A DNA stretch of 64,000 nt from Phycisphaeraceae bacterium (GTDB taxonomy: Bacteria; Planctomycetota; Phycisphaerae; Phycisphaerales; UBA1924), in assembly GCA_019636615.1 (NCBI GenBank), contig JAHBXF010000002.1, positions 1,738,001 through 1,802,000 of the forward strand. The letters are read 5' to 3'. The position numbers and the translations under genes are program-made. The notes under the pieces were generated by a model, which was not told where the DNA came from, made no database searches, and saw only the letters and a list, made by a program, of their open reading frames with translations. Below, one piece after another: positions 54,286 through 63,607 of the stretch (position 1 is its first letter; each line of letters starts with the position of its first letter).

Positions 54286-54384
54286 TTGCACATCGGCGCA
54301 GCGCCGTTCACCGCATGCGAAGACCGGCCCGTGGGCGATCATGACCCAACTGGCCACCAGTGAGCCCCGAGATGACCGCACCCT

Positions 54385-55077
54385 TTACCGCCTGCGGCGA
54401 AGTCCAACCGCACCGACGGCCCCAAGAATCGTGAACGCCGTGCCCGGGGCCGGCGTTCTGGGGAAGTCTGTCTCCTCCAGCCCGATGACATACCGGCCCT
54501 GCTCGCCCACACCGGTCCAGCCGATGAGCGGGTTGAAACCGCCCGGGCCGTCGGGCCCTGAGATTTCTGTCGGCGTCGCCATGTTGAAGATGGGGCCGGT
54601 GGCACTCACCGGAACTCGCCCCAGACCCGCGATCGCCAGCACGTAATCCCCGGGGCTGTTGATGAAAATGCCCGTCGAGTCGGTCGCGGTCGAGAGCAGT
54701 TTGGGAATATTCGATGTGCCGCTCTGGTCGTCGTTGGCGAGCATGCCCAGCGCATCGCCGTTCACCGTCACCTGGAACAGGTACATCACCGCGTTGAAGT
54801 CGGCGAAACTCAGCGTGATCGTGAAGTTCACCGGGTCGAGAATCTTGATGAAGTACAGATCCTCGTAATCCGGCTGCGTCAGAGATGTCGCCAGCGTGCC
54901 CGAGATCGACGACAGTTGCAGAACACTCGGCGAGGGCCGCGTGGGAACCTGCGCTGTGTGCAGCAGCGACCCCGCGTCTCCCTGCTCAAGCCAATCCGGG
55001 CCTGCATGCGCAGGGGCCGCCACAACCAATCCCACGGCCGCGACCGTCAGGGCGCACATCAGGCGCTGCGTCTTCAT
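54385..55077 (-). CDS. Exported PEP-CTERM-like protein
   Basis: 230 aa. N-terminal signal peptide (CALTVAAVGLVVAAPAHA) and, at the C-terminus, TPAPGTAFTILGAVGAVGLRRRR: a P-x-P motif, a hydrophobic stretch and an Arg cluster, the form of PEP-CTERM sorting signals for exosortase processing. The middle (YEDLYFIKILDPVNFTITLS and similar) is beta-rich, reminiscent of the DVUA-type pre-peptidase C-terminal folds with no catalytic residues. Probably a surface or matrix protein. No exosortase is in the window. Confidence 0.75.
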   Translation of the reverse strand: MKTQRLMCALTVAAVGLVVAAPAHAGPDWLEQGDAGSLLHTAQVPTRPSPSVLQLSSISGTLATSLTQPDYEDLYFIKILDPVNFTITLSFADFNAVMYLFQVTVNGDALGMLANDDQSGTSNIPKLLSTATDSTGIFINSPGDYVLAIAGLGRVPVSATGPIFNMATPTEISGPDGPGGFNPLIGWTGVGEQGRYVIGLEETDFPRTPAPGTAFTILGAVGAVGLRRRR

Positions 55078-55257
55078 GTCTCTCTCCTCATCCCCTCACG
55101 ACACCCGCCCGGCCGATCTTCGACCGCTGGAAACGGCAAAGCGCTGAGGGATCTGTATACTCTAGCACCCACACTGGGGTATGCTGACGCGGTTTTTCAA
55201 CGTCGAAACCCCGATAACGGTGTCGGCCCATTCTCCGTTGGCCCGCGAAGGAGTCTC

Positions 55258-56937
55258 ATGGACGCGCAAACGATCGTCTCCGGCCCCAGGCACAACCCCG
55301 ACTCCGCCAGCGCGAGCCAGGGTGTTCTTGTCACGGTTGCCGGGCCCGCGAGACAACCTGCTATCCTTCGAACAGACCGCCCAACTGTTATCGGACGCGA
55401 CAAGGGCGTCGATGTCGAACTCGGAGAAGATCGATCCGTCTCCCGCAAGCACGCCGTGATCGAATGCAAGCGCGGCCGCTGGTTCATCACGCACCTGGGC
55501 AGCCAACTCCCCTCCACCCTTAACGCCACACCATTGGAACGCGGACGCGTCACCCCGCTCAACCACGGCGATGTCATCGGCATCGGGCTCTGGTGGTTCC
55601 GGATTCAACTCGGCGGCCAGGTCTCAGAAGCCGAGCGCGGCAGCGCGCTTGGGCCCGAAGAAGCGGGCCAGGTCTCCACCGTAAAGGTTGAATCACTCCT
55701 CGCGCAGGCAGAGCGTCAGTTGGGTCAGGTTCTCGACCTGGCCTCTGCCATGCAACGCGCCGCGGATGAGAAGTCCCTCTCTTCCGCTGTGGTGCGGGCC
55801 GTCGCCACTGGCACGGGCTTCTCTCGCGCCGCCGCCGTGCGCCTTCTCCCGGGCGGAGACTCCATCGTCTTCCTCGCCGCGCTGGCCAACAACCTCGAAC
55901 GCCCCGACGGGTTCCCGATCAGCCGTTCGCTCGTGCGCGCCGCCGCCAGCGGCGAAGTGTCGCAGTTGTCGGGCGATTCTGCGCTGCGCCAGGCGCACAG
56001 CATCGTGCAGCAGGGCATCCGCTCGGCCCTGTGCGCCCCGATCACCGTTGGGGGTCAGATTGTCGCCTTTCTGTACGCCGACCACAGCGAGAACGTCGGC
56101 TCACGCGGGCACGAGGCCGCCTCGTTCCTCGCCGCGGTCGCTCACCTGTATGGACTGGCCCTGGGCGACCTTCGCCGGCGCGCCACCGAAGAACGATACC
56201 GCGAACTCGCCGCGGACCTCTCGGCGGCGCGGCACGCTCAGGAAAGGCTCATGCCCCCGCTGCGAGCCCGAGTCGGGCAGGTTCATTACGCACTCGAAAG
56301 CATCCCCGGGCGTCTTGTCGCGGGCGACCTTTTCGATGTTGTCGACCTCTCCAACGGGCGTGTCGCGTTCTTTCTGGGCGACGTCATGGGCAAGGGCATG
56401 GGCGCCGCCGTGCTCATGGCCTCGGCCCAGACACACCTGCGCACCCTTCTCTGCCGAGAGCGTGACCTCTCTGTGGTCATGGGTGAACTCAACCGCGAGA
56501 TCAGCCTTCGCTCTGAGAGCGGCGAGTTCATCACGCTGTTCCTGGGCGTGGTCGACACCAACGCGTCGACGCTCGAGTATGTCGACTGCGGCCACAGTTG
56601 CTGGATGATCGCCAGAAGCGGCGGCGGCATCGAACGCATGCCCTACGCGGAGCACCTGGCCCTGGGCATCATGGAAGACGAGAAGTTCAACCCCCGCAGC
56701 ATTCCGCTGAAGACCAACGACCGTGTGGTGGTCTTCAGCGACGGCGTGCGAGAACAGTGCAACCCGGAAGGCGCGGAGTTTGATTTCTCGGGCACCGCCG
56801 CCGCGCTCGAAGCAAGCCGCGACGAGGCGGGAGACGTGGAGGAAATTCTCAGGCGGCTCAAGGCCTTTGCGCAGACCGATTCCCTCGCCGACGATGTGAC
56901 CATCGCCTCTGTCCGCCTCGCCCCCGCCGGGGCGTGA
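55258..56937 (+). CDS. FHA-GAF-SpoIIE (PP2C-type) protein phosphatase
   Basis: 559 aa in three parts: an FHA phosphothreonine-reading domain (residues ~38-110, with VIGRDKGVDVEL and SVSRKHAVIE), a GAF ligand-sensing domain (~150-310), and a SpoIIE/RsbU-type PPM phosphatase (~340-555) with the acidic metal ligands in AGDLFDVVD and FFLGDVMGKGMGA and the C-terminal SLADDVTIASVRL. Likely dephosphorylates a STAS-type anti-anti-sigma factor or kinase target. Start ATG 55258; a longer frame is rejected as antisense to the promoter of the PEP-CTERM gene. Confidence 0.9.
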   Translation: MDAQTIVSGPRHNPDSASASQGVLVTVAGPARQPAILRTDRPTVIGRDKGVDVELGEDRSVSRKHAVIECKRGRWFITHLGSQLPSTLNATPLERGRVTPLNHGDVIGIGLWWFRIQLGGQVSEAERGSALGPEEAGQVSTVKVESLLAQAERQLGQVLDLASAMQRAADEKSLSSAVVRAVATGTGFSRAAAVRLLPGGDSIVFLAALANNLERPDGFPISRSLVRAAASGEVSQLSGDSALRQAHSIVQQGIRSALCAPITVGGQIVAFLYADHSENVGSRGHEAASFLAAVAHLYGLALGDLRRRATEERYRELAADLSAARHAQERLMPPLRARVGQVHYALESIPGRLVAGDLFDVVDLSNGRVAFFLGDVMGKGMGAAVLMASAQTHLRTLLCRERDLSVVMGELNREISLRSESGEFITLFLGVVDTNASTLEYVDCGHSCWMIARSGGGIERMPYAEHLALGIMEDEKFNPRSIPLKTNDRVVVFSDGVREQCNPEGAEFDFSGTAAALEASRDEAGDVEEILRRLKAFAQTDSLADDVTIASVRLAPAGA

Positions 56938-56988
56938 CGGCACCCCCGAACCGCGGGATTGCCGCCGCCTCGCACCGAAGGAAGTCTC

Positions 56989-58680
56989 GTGGTCGAAACA
57001 CTGCTGATCGTGTGCGTGATCCTGCTCCTGGCGTGCGTGGCACTCCTGGTGCTCGTGCTGCGGCGCACCGGCGGCGGCGGCGCCGGCCTTTCCACAGATC
57101 TCGAGGCTCGCCTGAACCGCCTCGATGAATCCCTCGACCACTCGCAGACCACCCTGCGTGACGAACTCGCCCGCGCCAGAACCGAGTCGCTGGAACACGC
57201 GAGACTTCTGCGCGACGAGGTAGGCTCGGGTGCGCGTGCACAGACCGATGCCATGGCCCGCGCCATGCGAGACTTCACCCAGCAGCACGCCTCGCAGATG
57301 GACGGCTTCTCGGCCAGGCTGGCGCAGTTGAACGAGAAATCGGCGGATGCCGCCCGCCTGATGCGCGAGGATGTCACCGGCACCATCCGCGGCTTCACCG
57401 CCCAGTCGCTCACGCAGGCGGGGCAGGCCGCCGCGACACAGCAGGAGCGGCTCGACTCATTCTCGCAGCGCATCGCGCAGATGCAGGAAGCCGGCGAGAA
57501 GTCGCTCGCACAAACCCGCGAAGAAGGCCGCGCCGCCGTGAAGGACATGCGCGCCGAGATCACGGGCACACTCAAAGCCTTCGAAGAGACCGTGCGCCAA
57601 CGCGTCGAAGAGCACGGCACGCTGCACGCCGAGAAGATGCAGGAACTCACCGGCCGCATCAACAGCATGGTCGAAGCGGGCGAGAAACGCATCGACGGCA
57701 TCCGCGTCATGGTCGAGCAGCGTCTCAAAGAGTTGCAGGAGGACAACACCCGCAAACTCGACCAGATGCGTCAGACCGTGGACGAAAAACTCGAGGGCAC
57801 CCTGGAGAAAAGGCTCGGCGAATCATTCAAACTCGTCAGCGAGCGGCTCGAACAGGTTCACAAGGGCCTGGGAGAGATGCAGACCCTCGCCTCGGGCGTC
57901 GGCGACCTCAAGAAAGTGCTCACCAACGTCAAGACGCGCGGCATGTGGGGCGAGGTGCAACTGGGCAACCTGCTCGAACAGGTCCTCACGCGAGACCAGT
58001 TCGACACCAACGTGATGACGCGCCCCGCCTCGGGCGAACGCGTCGAGTTCGCCGTGCGCCTCCCCGGCCGCGATGGCCACTGGGAGACCCCCGTCTGGCT
58101 CCCCATCGACGCCAAGTTCCCGCAGGAAGACTACCTGCGCATCGTCGAAGCCGCCGAGAGGGGGGACGCCGATGGGGTTCGTGAGGCCGGCAAGCAACTC
58201 GAGGATCGCCTCATCTCGTCCGCGCGGACCATCAGCGAGAAATACCTGGCCCCGCCGCACACCACCGATTTCGCCATTCTCTTCCTGCCCACCGAGGGGC
58301 TCTACGCCGAGGCCCTGCGCATCCCCGGTCTGAGCGAAAGCCTCCAGCGGCACCGGGTCATGATCGCCGGCCCCACCACCCTGGCCGCGATTCTCAACAG
58401 CCTGCAGATGGGCTTCCGCACGTTGGCCATCGAGCAGCGATCCAGCGAAGTCTGGGGTGTGCTCGGCGCTGTCAAAACCGAGTTCTCACGGTTCAGCGAG
58501 GTCTTCGCCAAGGTCAAGAAGAAACTCGGCGAGGCCAGCAACACCATATCCAGCGCCGAGGTTCGCACACGCGCCATGCAGCGGACTCTCAAGAACGTTG
58601 ACGAACTCCCTTCGCCCGCCGCCTCTGGGCTGCTTGGCCTCACCCCGCCACCCGAAACCCCGCCATCTCAGGATGCCTGA
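56989..58680 (+). CDS. rmuC: RmuC-family DNA recombination protein
   Basis: 563-aa membrane-anchored nuclease-like protein that limits recombination at inverted repeats. GTG 56989 (VETLLIVCVILLLACVALLVLVL, one membrane helix) is preceded by GAAGGAAG; then ~250 residues of coiled coil, and the RmuC nuclease-like domain from ~320 (VKTRGMWGEVQLGNLLEQVL, WLPIDAKFPQEDYLRI, FLPTEGLYAEAL). The longest frame begins at a TTG 10 codons earlier. 51 bp downstream of the phosphatase. Confidence 0.92.
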   Translation: MVETLLIVCVILLLACVALLVLVLRRTGGGGAGLSTDLEARLNRLDESLDHSQTTLRDELARARTESLEHARLLRDEVGSGARAQTDAMARAMRDFTQQHASQMDGFSARLAQLNEKSADAARLMREDVTGTIRGFTAQSLTQAGQAAATQQERLDSFSQRIAQMQEAGEKSLAQTREEGRAAVKDMRAEITGTLKAFEETVRQRVEEHGTLHAEKMQELTGRINSMVEAGEKRIDGIRVMVEQRLKELQEDNTRKLDQMRQTVDEKLEGTLEKRLGESFKLVSERLEQVHKGLGEMQTLASGVGDLKKVLTNVKTRGMWGEVQLGNLLEQVLTRDQFDTNVMTRPASGERVEFAVRLPGRDGHWETPVWLPIDAKFPQEDYLRIVEAAERGDADGVREAGKQLEDRLISSARTISEKYLAPPHTTDFAILFLPTEGLYAEALRIPGLSESLQRHRVMIAGPTTLAAILNSLQMGFRTLAIEQRSSEVWGVLGAVKTEFSRFSEVFAKVKKKLGEASNTISSAEVRTRAMQRTLKNVDELPSPAASGLLGLTPPPETPPSQDA

Positions 58681-58706
58681 TGCGCTGCCGCCCCGCATGC
58701 ACCGTC

Positions 58707-61274
58707 TCAGCGTGAGCGCCCGCTGCGCGCCGGTGTCAACAGCCTCGCCGCACGCTCATACACCTTTTTGATCTCGCCCGCGCCGCTCCCGCCGCCGGGC
58801 GCCTGCCCTGTCAGGAAGAGATCGGTTCGAACGTCTACGCCAGATGTCGCTGCATCGGTGCGCGGGGTGATCCACAGCACGCCCGCGATCTCTCGCTCCT
58901 GCTGCGCGGTCCACTGACCGATGATCGACCCCACGCCAGAGGCGTCCGGGGTTGACCTGCCGATCGCCAGCCTCAACGAAGCCACCGCATCGATCTGCGG
59001 TTCCAACGTGCTCAGGCCCGGCAGCGTGCCCTCGCCCAGCAAGCGGACGGGCGCCGCCAGCAACCCCTCACCAAAGCGCTCCAAGGCCTCACGCGTCTCT
59101 TGAGAATACGGCGGGCGCAGATCGCTGATGATCAGTATCGTGCCCAGCGGCGCGGGTGGCCCTGCCACTTCGGCCACGTCCTGCTGCCCGTTGCTCGCAA
59201 CCTGTGTCGGCGCGGCATCGCCGCTGCCGCCACGTGTTGATGACGATGCCGTCCGGGTGCGCCTGGGCGTGATGGTGGCCGTGCCCGAGGCCTCGATCAC
59301 GCTCTCGGGCTTCTGTGTCAACTCGTCTCCGAACTCAGCGACAAACACAGAGTGCTCTCGCGTGAAACCGGGCGAAGAGACTTCGATGCGCTCCCTGGCG
59401 CTCAGCACCGTGCCCACAACCACCGTGCCGCACACGCCGGCGAAGACCAGCAGCGCCACGGCGATGCCCACTCCCCCGCCCCGTTTCTGCGCCTTCGCGG
59501 CGCCGCGTCTGCTGTCGATCCTGGCGTTCGCCCGCGAGCGTGCCGCCTTCGCGCGTGCCCTGGCGCTGGCGAGTTGTTCCTCGGCCGCCCGCCGGGGCAG
59601 CGGCGTTACCGGCTGCGCCGCGGGCGCAGCCGGGGGAACCTCGTACGGCGCGGGCGAGCGCCGCGCGGCGCCCACCGCGGCCCGCGCGGCATCGGTTGTA
59701 GAGTTCACTGCCCTCTTGACGCCCTCCGACCAGCGTGCGCCTGTTCCGCCCTGCACCCCCTGTGACTGATCAACGACCGAGGCCCCGCTCCACCAGTTGG
59801 TGACCCGAAGGTTGGGAACGTATCGCCCGACACGCTGGCCCACACCCTGCCCCGCAGCCACCGCCGCAGCGCCAACAGCCCCAACCGCCGCGGCGGCCGC
59901 GCCGCCCACCGCACGGGCCGCGGCCACGTGCACGGGCTCATGCGCTGCGCCCTCGTCGCCCCGATTGCCGGCCCGAACACTGGGCAGTTCGAAGGGTCGC
60001 ACCGCGTACGGATCTTTGGCGGCGAGCACAAACTCAAGGTCGCGCAGCATCTCGTCGGCCGAGGCGTAGCGATTGTCGTAGGCCGCCATCGCACGCCGGA
60101 TGATCCACTTCACGGCCTCGGGGCACCGCTTGCTCACCTGCGAGAGAACGCCGTGCGGCGGGAAGGTGTCTTCGATGGTGGCAAAGAGAACCGCGCCCGC
60201 GCCGTAGATGTCAAACTTCGTTCCGTCGACTTCGTGCACCTTCGCGCCCTGCAAGGCCCGCTGCACCATCACAGGGTCGCGGAAGTACTCGGTGCCGTGC
60301 GTGGTCAGCGTCATCGCGCTGCGCAGCGAAGAGACCAGTCCGAAGTCGACAAGGTGCGCACGCCGATCGCCGCGTGCGTCAACGATGATGTTGTCAGGCT
60401 TGACATCCTTGTGCCACAGCCCCCCGCGGTGATACGTCGCGAGAGTGCGCACCAGGTCGGCGCTGTACCCCAGCGCGGTGCGCAGTTGCAGTTCGCCCAG
60501 GCCGTCCGAAGGGCTGGTGGCGTGCAGTTGCCTGGTCACCAGCGTGAGGCTGTCGCCCGGGATGTACCGCATGACATAGTGGAAGCGGTCAGGACGAAGA
60601 TCATGGTCGAGGATCAGCCCGAGCCGGCGTGCCGCCTCGAGCGAACGGCTCTCACGCACGATCTGCGGCAGGCTGCTGCCCTCCGACAGCGAGAACGACT
60701 TGATCACAACCTGGTGGACATCGTGCCCGGCGCGGGCCAGCGATGCCGCTTTGATGTCGTCCGGCTCCGCGATGTACAACTTCGCGCCGCTGCCGCCCGA
60801 GGGCAGAGAGCCGACGATCGTGTACCCCTCGAACTTGCCCGAGGTGCCGTGCGAACGCCTGGGCTCATCGGCCGTGGGGGCCGCGGCCAGCACGGCCGGC
60901 AGGCGGCGTTCCAGCCCCTCGGTCAGCCCGTGGAGCATGAAGAGCCGCGCGGGGTGGCCCACGACAACCCTGTAGAGGCACACACCGGCGGTGCCCAGTT
61001 CACTCTGCAGCGCACGCCCGAAATGCCCCGTGGCCGACCAGCGGGCGATGATGATGCTCCCCAGAATCAACGGGATGTAGACGAGCGAGAGAACGAGCGC
61101 GCCGGCGAAACGAACGGTGTCCGACAGCATGCCCCACACAAAACGCGCCAGGTGCTTCACAAACCAGGCGATGCCCTTGAACAAGGGCACGATGAACCAC
61201 ACGATCAGCACCACGCCGATCACGATGGCGGCGACAAGCGCGAATGGAACGAGCAGCATCAGCACGGGGTTCAT
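58707..61274 (-). CDS. Membrane protein kinase-like protein with two membrane regions
   Basis: 855 aa. Two N-terminal helices (residues ~1-35 and 58-78) precede a kinase domain: K192 in VVIKSF, then HKDVKPDN (288-295, HRD replaced by HKD) and VDFG (309-312). A long Ala/Arg-rich linker leads to another helix (~601-624) and a C-terminal domain with an LGTILIISDLRPPYS start. The Gly loop is atypical (SLPSGGSGAKLY) but the Lys and Asp of HKD and DFG are there, so activity is likely. Co-directional with and downstream of the sigma-factor gene. ATG 61274 chosen. Confidence 0.85.
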   Translation of the reverse strand: MNPVLMLLVPFALVAAIVIGVVLIVWFIVPLFKGIAWFVKHLARFVWGMLSDTVRFAGALVLSLVYIPLILGSIIIARWSATGHFGRALQSELGTAGVCLYRVVVGHPARLFMLHGLTEGLERRLPAVLAAAPTADEPRRSHGTSGKFEGYTIVGSLPSGGSGAKLYIAEPDDIKAASLARAGHDVHQVVIKSFSLSEGSSLPQIVRESRSLEAARRLGLILDHDLRPDRFHYVMRYIPGDSLTLVTRQLHATSPSDGLGELQLRTALGYSADLVRTLATYHRGGLWHKDVKPDNIIVDARGDRRAHLVDFGLVSSLRSAMTLTTHGTEYFRDPVMVQRALQGAKVHEVDGTKFDIYGAGAVLFATIEDTFPPHGVLSQVSKRCPEAVKWIIRRAMAAYDNRYASADEMLRDLEFVLAAKDPYAVRPFELPSVRAGNRGDEGAAHEPVHVAAARAVGGAAAAAVGAVGAAAVAAGQGVGQRVGRYVPNLRVTNWWSGASVVDQSQGVQGGTGARWSEGVKRAVNSTTDAARAAVGAARRSPAPYEVPPAAPAAQPVTPLPRRAAEEQLASARARAKAARSRANARIDSRRGAAKAQKRGGGVGIAVALLVFAGVCGTVVVGTVLSARERIEVSSPGFTREHSVFVAEFGDELTQKPESVIEASGTATITPRRTRTASSSTRGGSGDAAPTQVASNGQQDVAEVAGPPAPLGTILIISDLRPPYSQETREALERFGEGLLAAPVRLLGEGTLPGLSTLEPQIDAVASLRLAIGRSTPDASGVGSIIGQWTAQQEREIAGVLWITPRTDAATSGVDVRTDLFLTGQAPGGGSGAGEIKKVYERAARLLTPARSGRSR

Positions 61275-61355
61275 GGCGGCCTCGCCCACTGTTGACCGGG
61301 CCATCGCTGCACGTCCGACGTGCCGTGACGCCCGGCTCCGCCCCGTTCGCGGGGC

Positions 61356-62222
61356 TTACACGAGCCGGCGGGCCTGATCCTCCCGCCTCAACTCGTCCTG
61401 TCGCTGGTGGATCTCAGCGATGGCTTCGTCGAAGAGGGCATCGTCCGCGGCGGCTGTGTCGTGTTTGGGAGTCAGGTCCAGTCCGTTTCGCGCCGCTTCC
61501 TGCCGTTCGTCTTCTGTAAAACTATACGTCGCGATGATGTTCGCCAGCCTCGCCCTCAGCAGTTCACGGACCTTCGCCAGCCGTCGGCTCACCGTCGGCT
61601 CGCTGATGCCCATCGCCGCGGCAACGTCCTTGCCCGGCATCCCCTCGAGAACTCGCATCGTGAAGATCGAGAAATCCGTGAAATCGCTCTCTTTTTCCAC
61701 CGCCCGCAGGGCCGCTTCGACCTTCGCCGCGAAGATCTGCGATTCGTACTGCGCGTCGACCGGCAGCCCCTTGGCCTGACCCATCCACCCGTCATCGAGC
61801 GTGGTGGCCCGGCGTGTGCCCCCGCGCTTCAGGGCGTTGCGCCGGTCGAGTTCATCGCCCAGAACGTGCTTGGCAATCGCGAGCAGCCATGTCGAAAACC
61901 GCGCCCCTCGGGCCGGGTCGTAGCGATCTATCGACTCTGACAACGCCGCGAGCGTCTCCTGCGACAGGTCGCGCACTGTTTCTGCCCCGATCCGCCCCTT
62001 CCCCCATTTCATGAGTTGGGCGCGAACCACCGGCCCGAACATCTCCCAAAGTTCAAACCACGCGGCCTGGTCATTACTCCGCAGCCGCTGGATAAACCGT
62101 GTTGTCACGGGTGAAAGCATCCATGGAGGATAGACAGACTCTCCCCCGGGGCCGCCGGCACTGGCGGCAAAGACTTCGGTGCTCGCGGCCGCAGACTTCT
62201 CGGGCTTGGTTGGCGGGTTCAC
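61356..62222 (-). CDS. ECF-like RNA polymerase sigma factor (sigma-70 family)
   Basis: 288-aa sigma factor. Region 2 (RLRSNDQAAWFELWEMFGPV, then DLSQETLAALSESIDRYDP and FSTWLLAIAKHVLGDEL) and region 4 with a helix-turn-helix (LEGMPGKDVAAAMGISEPTV, then SRRLAKVRELLRARL). Pro-rich N-terminal tail and an acidic C-terminal extension (KHDTAAADDALFDEAI) fit planctomycete ECF groups that are paired with a kinase and not with an anti-sigma factor. GTG 62222 is preceded by GGAG; GTG 62321 and ATG 62120 are alternatives. 81 bp upstream of the kinase gene. Confidence 0.85.
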   Translation of the reverse strand: MNPPTKPEKSAAASTEVFAASAGGPGGESVYPPWMLSPVTTRFIQRLRSNDQAAWFELWEMFGPVVRAQLMKWGKGRIGAETVRDLSQETLAALSESIDRYDPARGARFSTWLLAIAKHVLGDELDRRNALKRGGTRRATTLDDGWMGQAKGLPVDAQYESQIFAAKVEAALRAVEKESDFTDFSIFTMRVLEGMPGKDVAAAMGISEPTVSRRLAKVRELLRARLANIIATYSFTEDERQEAARNGLDLTPKHDTAAADDALFDEAIAEIHQRQDELRREDQARRLV

Positions 62223-62367
62223 GTGGCGCTCCGGTGGTGACGAGGGGGGCCCCTCACCCCCGTTTGTTGTGAAATCCCTGCTGCCCGTTTCCCAACAACA
62301 CCCCTGAATCGGCGCATTCACGGCCGCGCCTTGCCCGGAACGTACCCGGGAAGGACGGCGGCGAGCC

Positions 62368-62373
62368 AGGAGG
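62368..62373 (+). promoter_or_regulatory. Strong Shine-Dalgarno sequence
   Basis: AGGAGG, 5 bp before the ATG at 62379. It fixes the start of the coiled-coil protein gene, which has a frame extending further upstream. Confidence 0.8.
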
Positions 62374-62378
62374 TTGCC

Positions 62379-63368
62379 ATGTCATTTGCCAAGCATGTGG
62401 TTCGTTACGCGGTGGTGGCTGGGCTTGTCGGCGGCACGGCGGTGCTCATCGCCGGCCCCGAGCGGGCCAACGCCCTGTACAGCCAGTTCAGAACCAAGGT
62501 CAATGAAACCATCGACCGCAACATCGACGACCCCATCGCCCTGCGGGCCCAGATGAAGCAACTCGAATCCGCCTACCCCCAGCGCATCGCGGCCGTCCGC
62601 GGCGACCTCTCGGAACTCCGCGAGCAAGTCGCCCAACTGCGGCGGGAGCAGGCCGTCTCGGAGCGCGTTGTCGCCCTCGCCGAGCAGGACCTCGTCAAGA
62701 TGCAGTCCCTCATCGGCAAGGCCGAAACCACGCAGGCCTCCCTCGACGGCAACGCCGCGATCGTGCGGGTTGTTTTCGACAACGAGTCCCTGAATCTGCG
62801 CGACGCGTACGGCCGCGCCAACAAGATCCAGCAGGTCCGGCACGCCTACTCAAACCGCGCGTCCGAGATCGACCGTGACCTTGGCTACCTCACCCAGCAG
62901 GAAGAACGCCTCGCCGGCCTTCTCACCCAGTTGGAAACCGAGCACCAGGAGTTCCAGGCCCAACTTTGGCAGATGGACCGCCAGGTCGACAGCATCGCCC
63001 GCAACGAGCGCCTGATCGAGATGATGGAGAAGCGTCAGCGCACCATCGACCAGCAGGGCCGTTACGGCGCTGTCAGCCTGGATCAACTCTCTTCAAAGTT
63101 CGCCGACATCCGCGGCAAGCAGGAGGCACGCCTCCAGTCCCTTGTGCAGTCGGCCAACACCCTCAACTACGAAGAGCGTGCCAAGTTTGAACTCGATGCA
63201 CGCCCCCAGGCCAACCGCCCGGCGGGTTGGCAGGCAGAGCCGCGGCTCAGCCCGACCATCATCGAGATCACCCCGGAAGACCGCGCCCCGGCCGCGGAAC
63301 AGGCCCCCGCTGCCAAGCGCCCCATCGCCATGACCCTCGAACCGATCTCTCACCAGCGCCGCCGCTGA
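62379..63368 (+). CDS. Membrane-anchored coiled-coil protein upstream of mreB, unknown function
   Basis: 329 aa. Hydrophobic N-terminus VVRYAVVAGLVGGTAVLIAG (signal or anchor) and then almost continuous coiled coil from ~60 to 265 (e.g. AAVRGDLSELREQVAQLRRE, TQLETEHQEFQAQLWQMDRQ), ending in a Pro-rich, basic tail. No known family is recognised. It is divergent from the sigma-factor gene and 239 bp upstream of mreB on the same strand, with a strong terminator between, so it is probably a separate envelope-related gene. Confidence 0.7.
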   Translation: MSFAKHVVRYAVVAGLVGGTAVLIAGPERANALYSQFRTKVNETIDRNIDDPIALRAQMKQLESAYPQRIAAVRGDLSELREQVAQLRREQAVSERVVALAEQDLVKMQSLIGKAETTQASLDGNAAIVRVVFDNESLNLRDAYGRANKIQQVRHAYSNRASEIDRDLGYLTQQEERLAGLLTQLETEHQEFQAQLWQMDRQVDSIARNERLIEMMEKRQRTIDQQGRYGAVSLDQLSSKFADIRGKQEARLQSLVQSANTLNYEERAKFELDARPQANRPAGWQAEPRLSPTIIEITPEDRAPAAEQAPAAKRPIAMTLEPISHQRRR

Positions 63369-63411
63369 CATCCCCTCTTTCGGCGCGGCACACCCACACA
63401 CCCCATCTCAA

Positions 63412-63443
63412 GCCCGGGCCACAGCGGCCCGGGCCCTTTTTTT
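63412..63443 (+). terminator. Rho-independent terminator
   Basis: GCCCGGGCC (63412-63420), loop ACAGC, GGCCCGGGC (63426-63434), CC, then seven T. It follows the coiled-coil gene by 43 bp and insulates mreB. Confidence 0.92.
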
Positions 63444-63607
63444 GCCCCTCCGCCGCAGTCTACCGCCGCCCCGGGGCCCGCCCCGCCCGCGAGACTGTTT
63501 TTCCGGTTTCAATGGCTTTGTGGGGCTGCTGCCGATAACCTGTGAGGCCCGATGGACGGGCGACTGATTGTGGTACGCGCTTTGCAAGCCACGGAGAGGC
63601 TCCCGCA

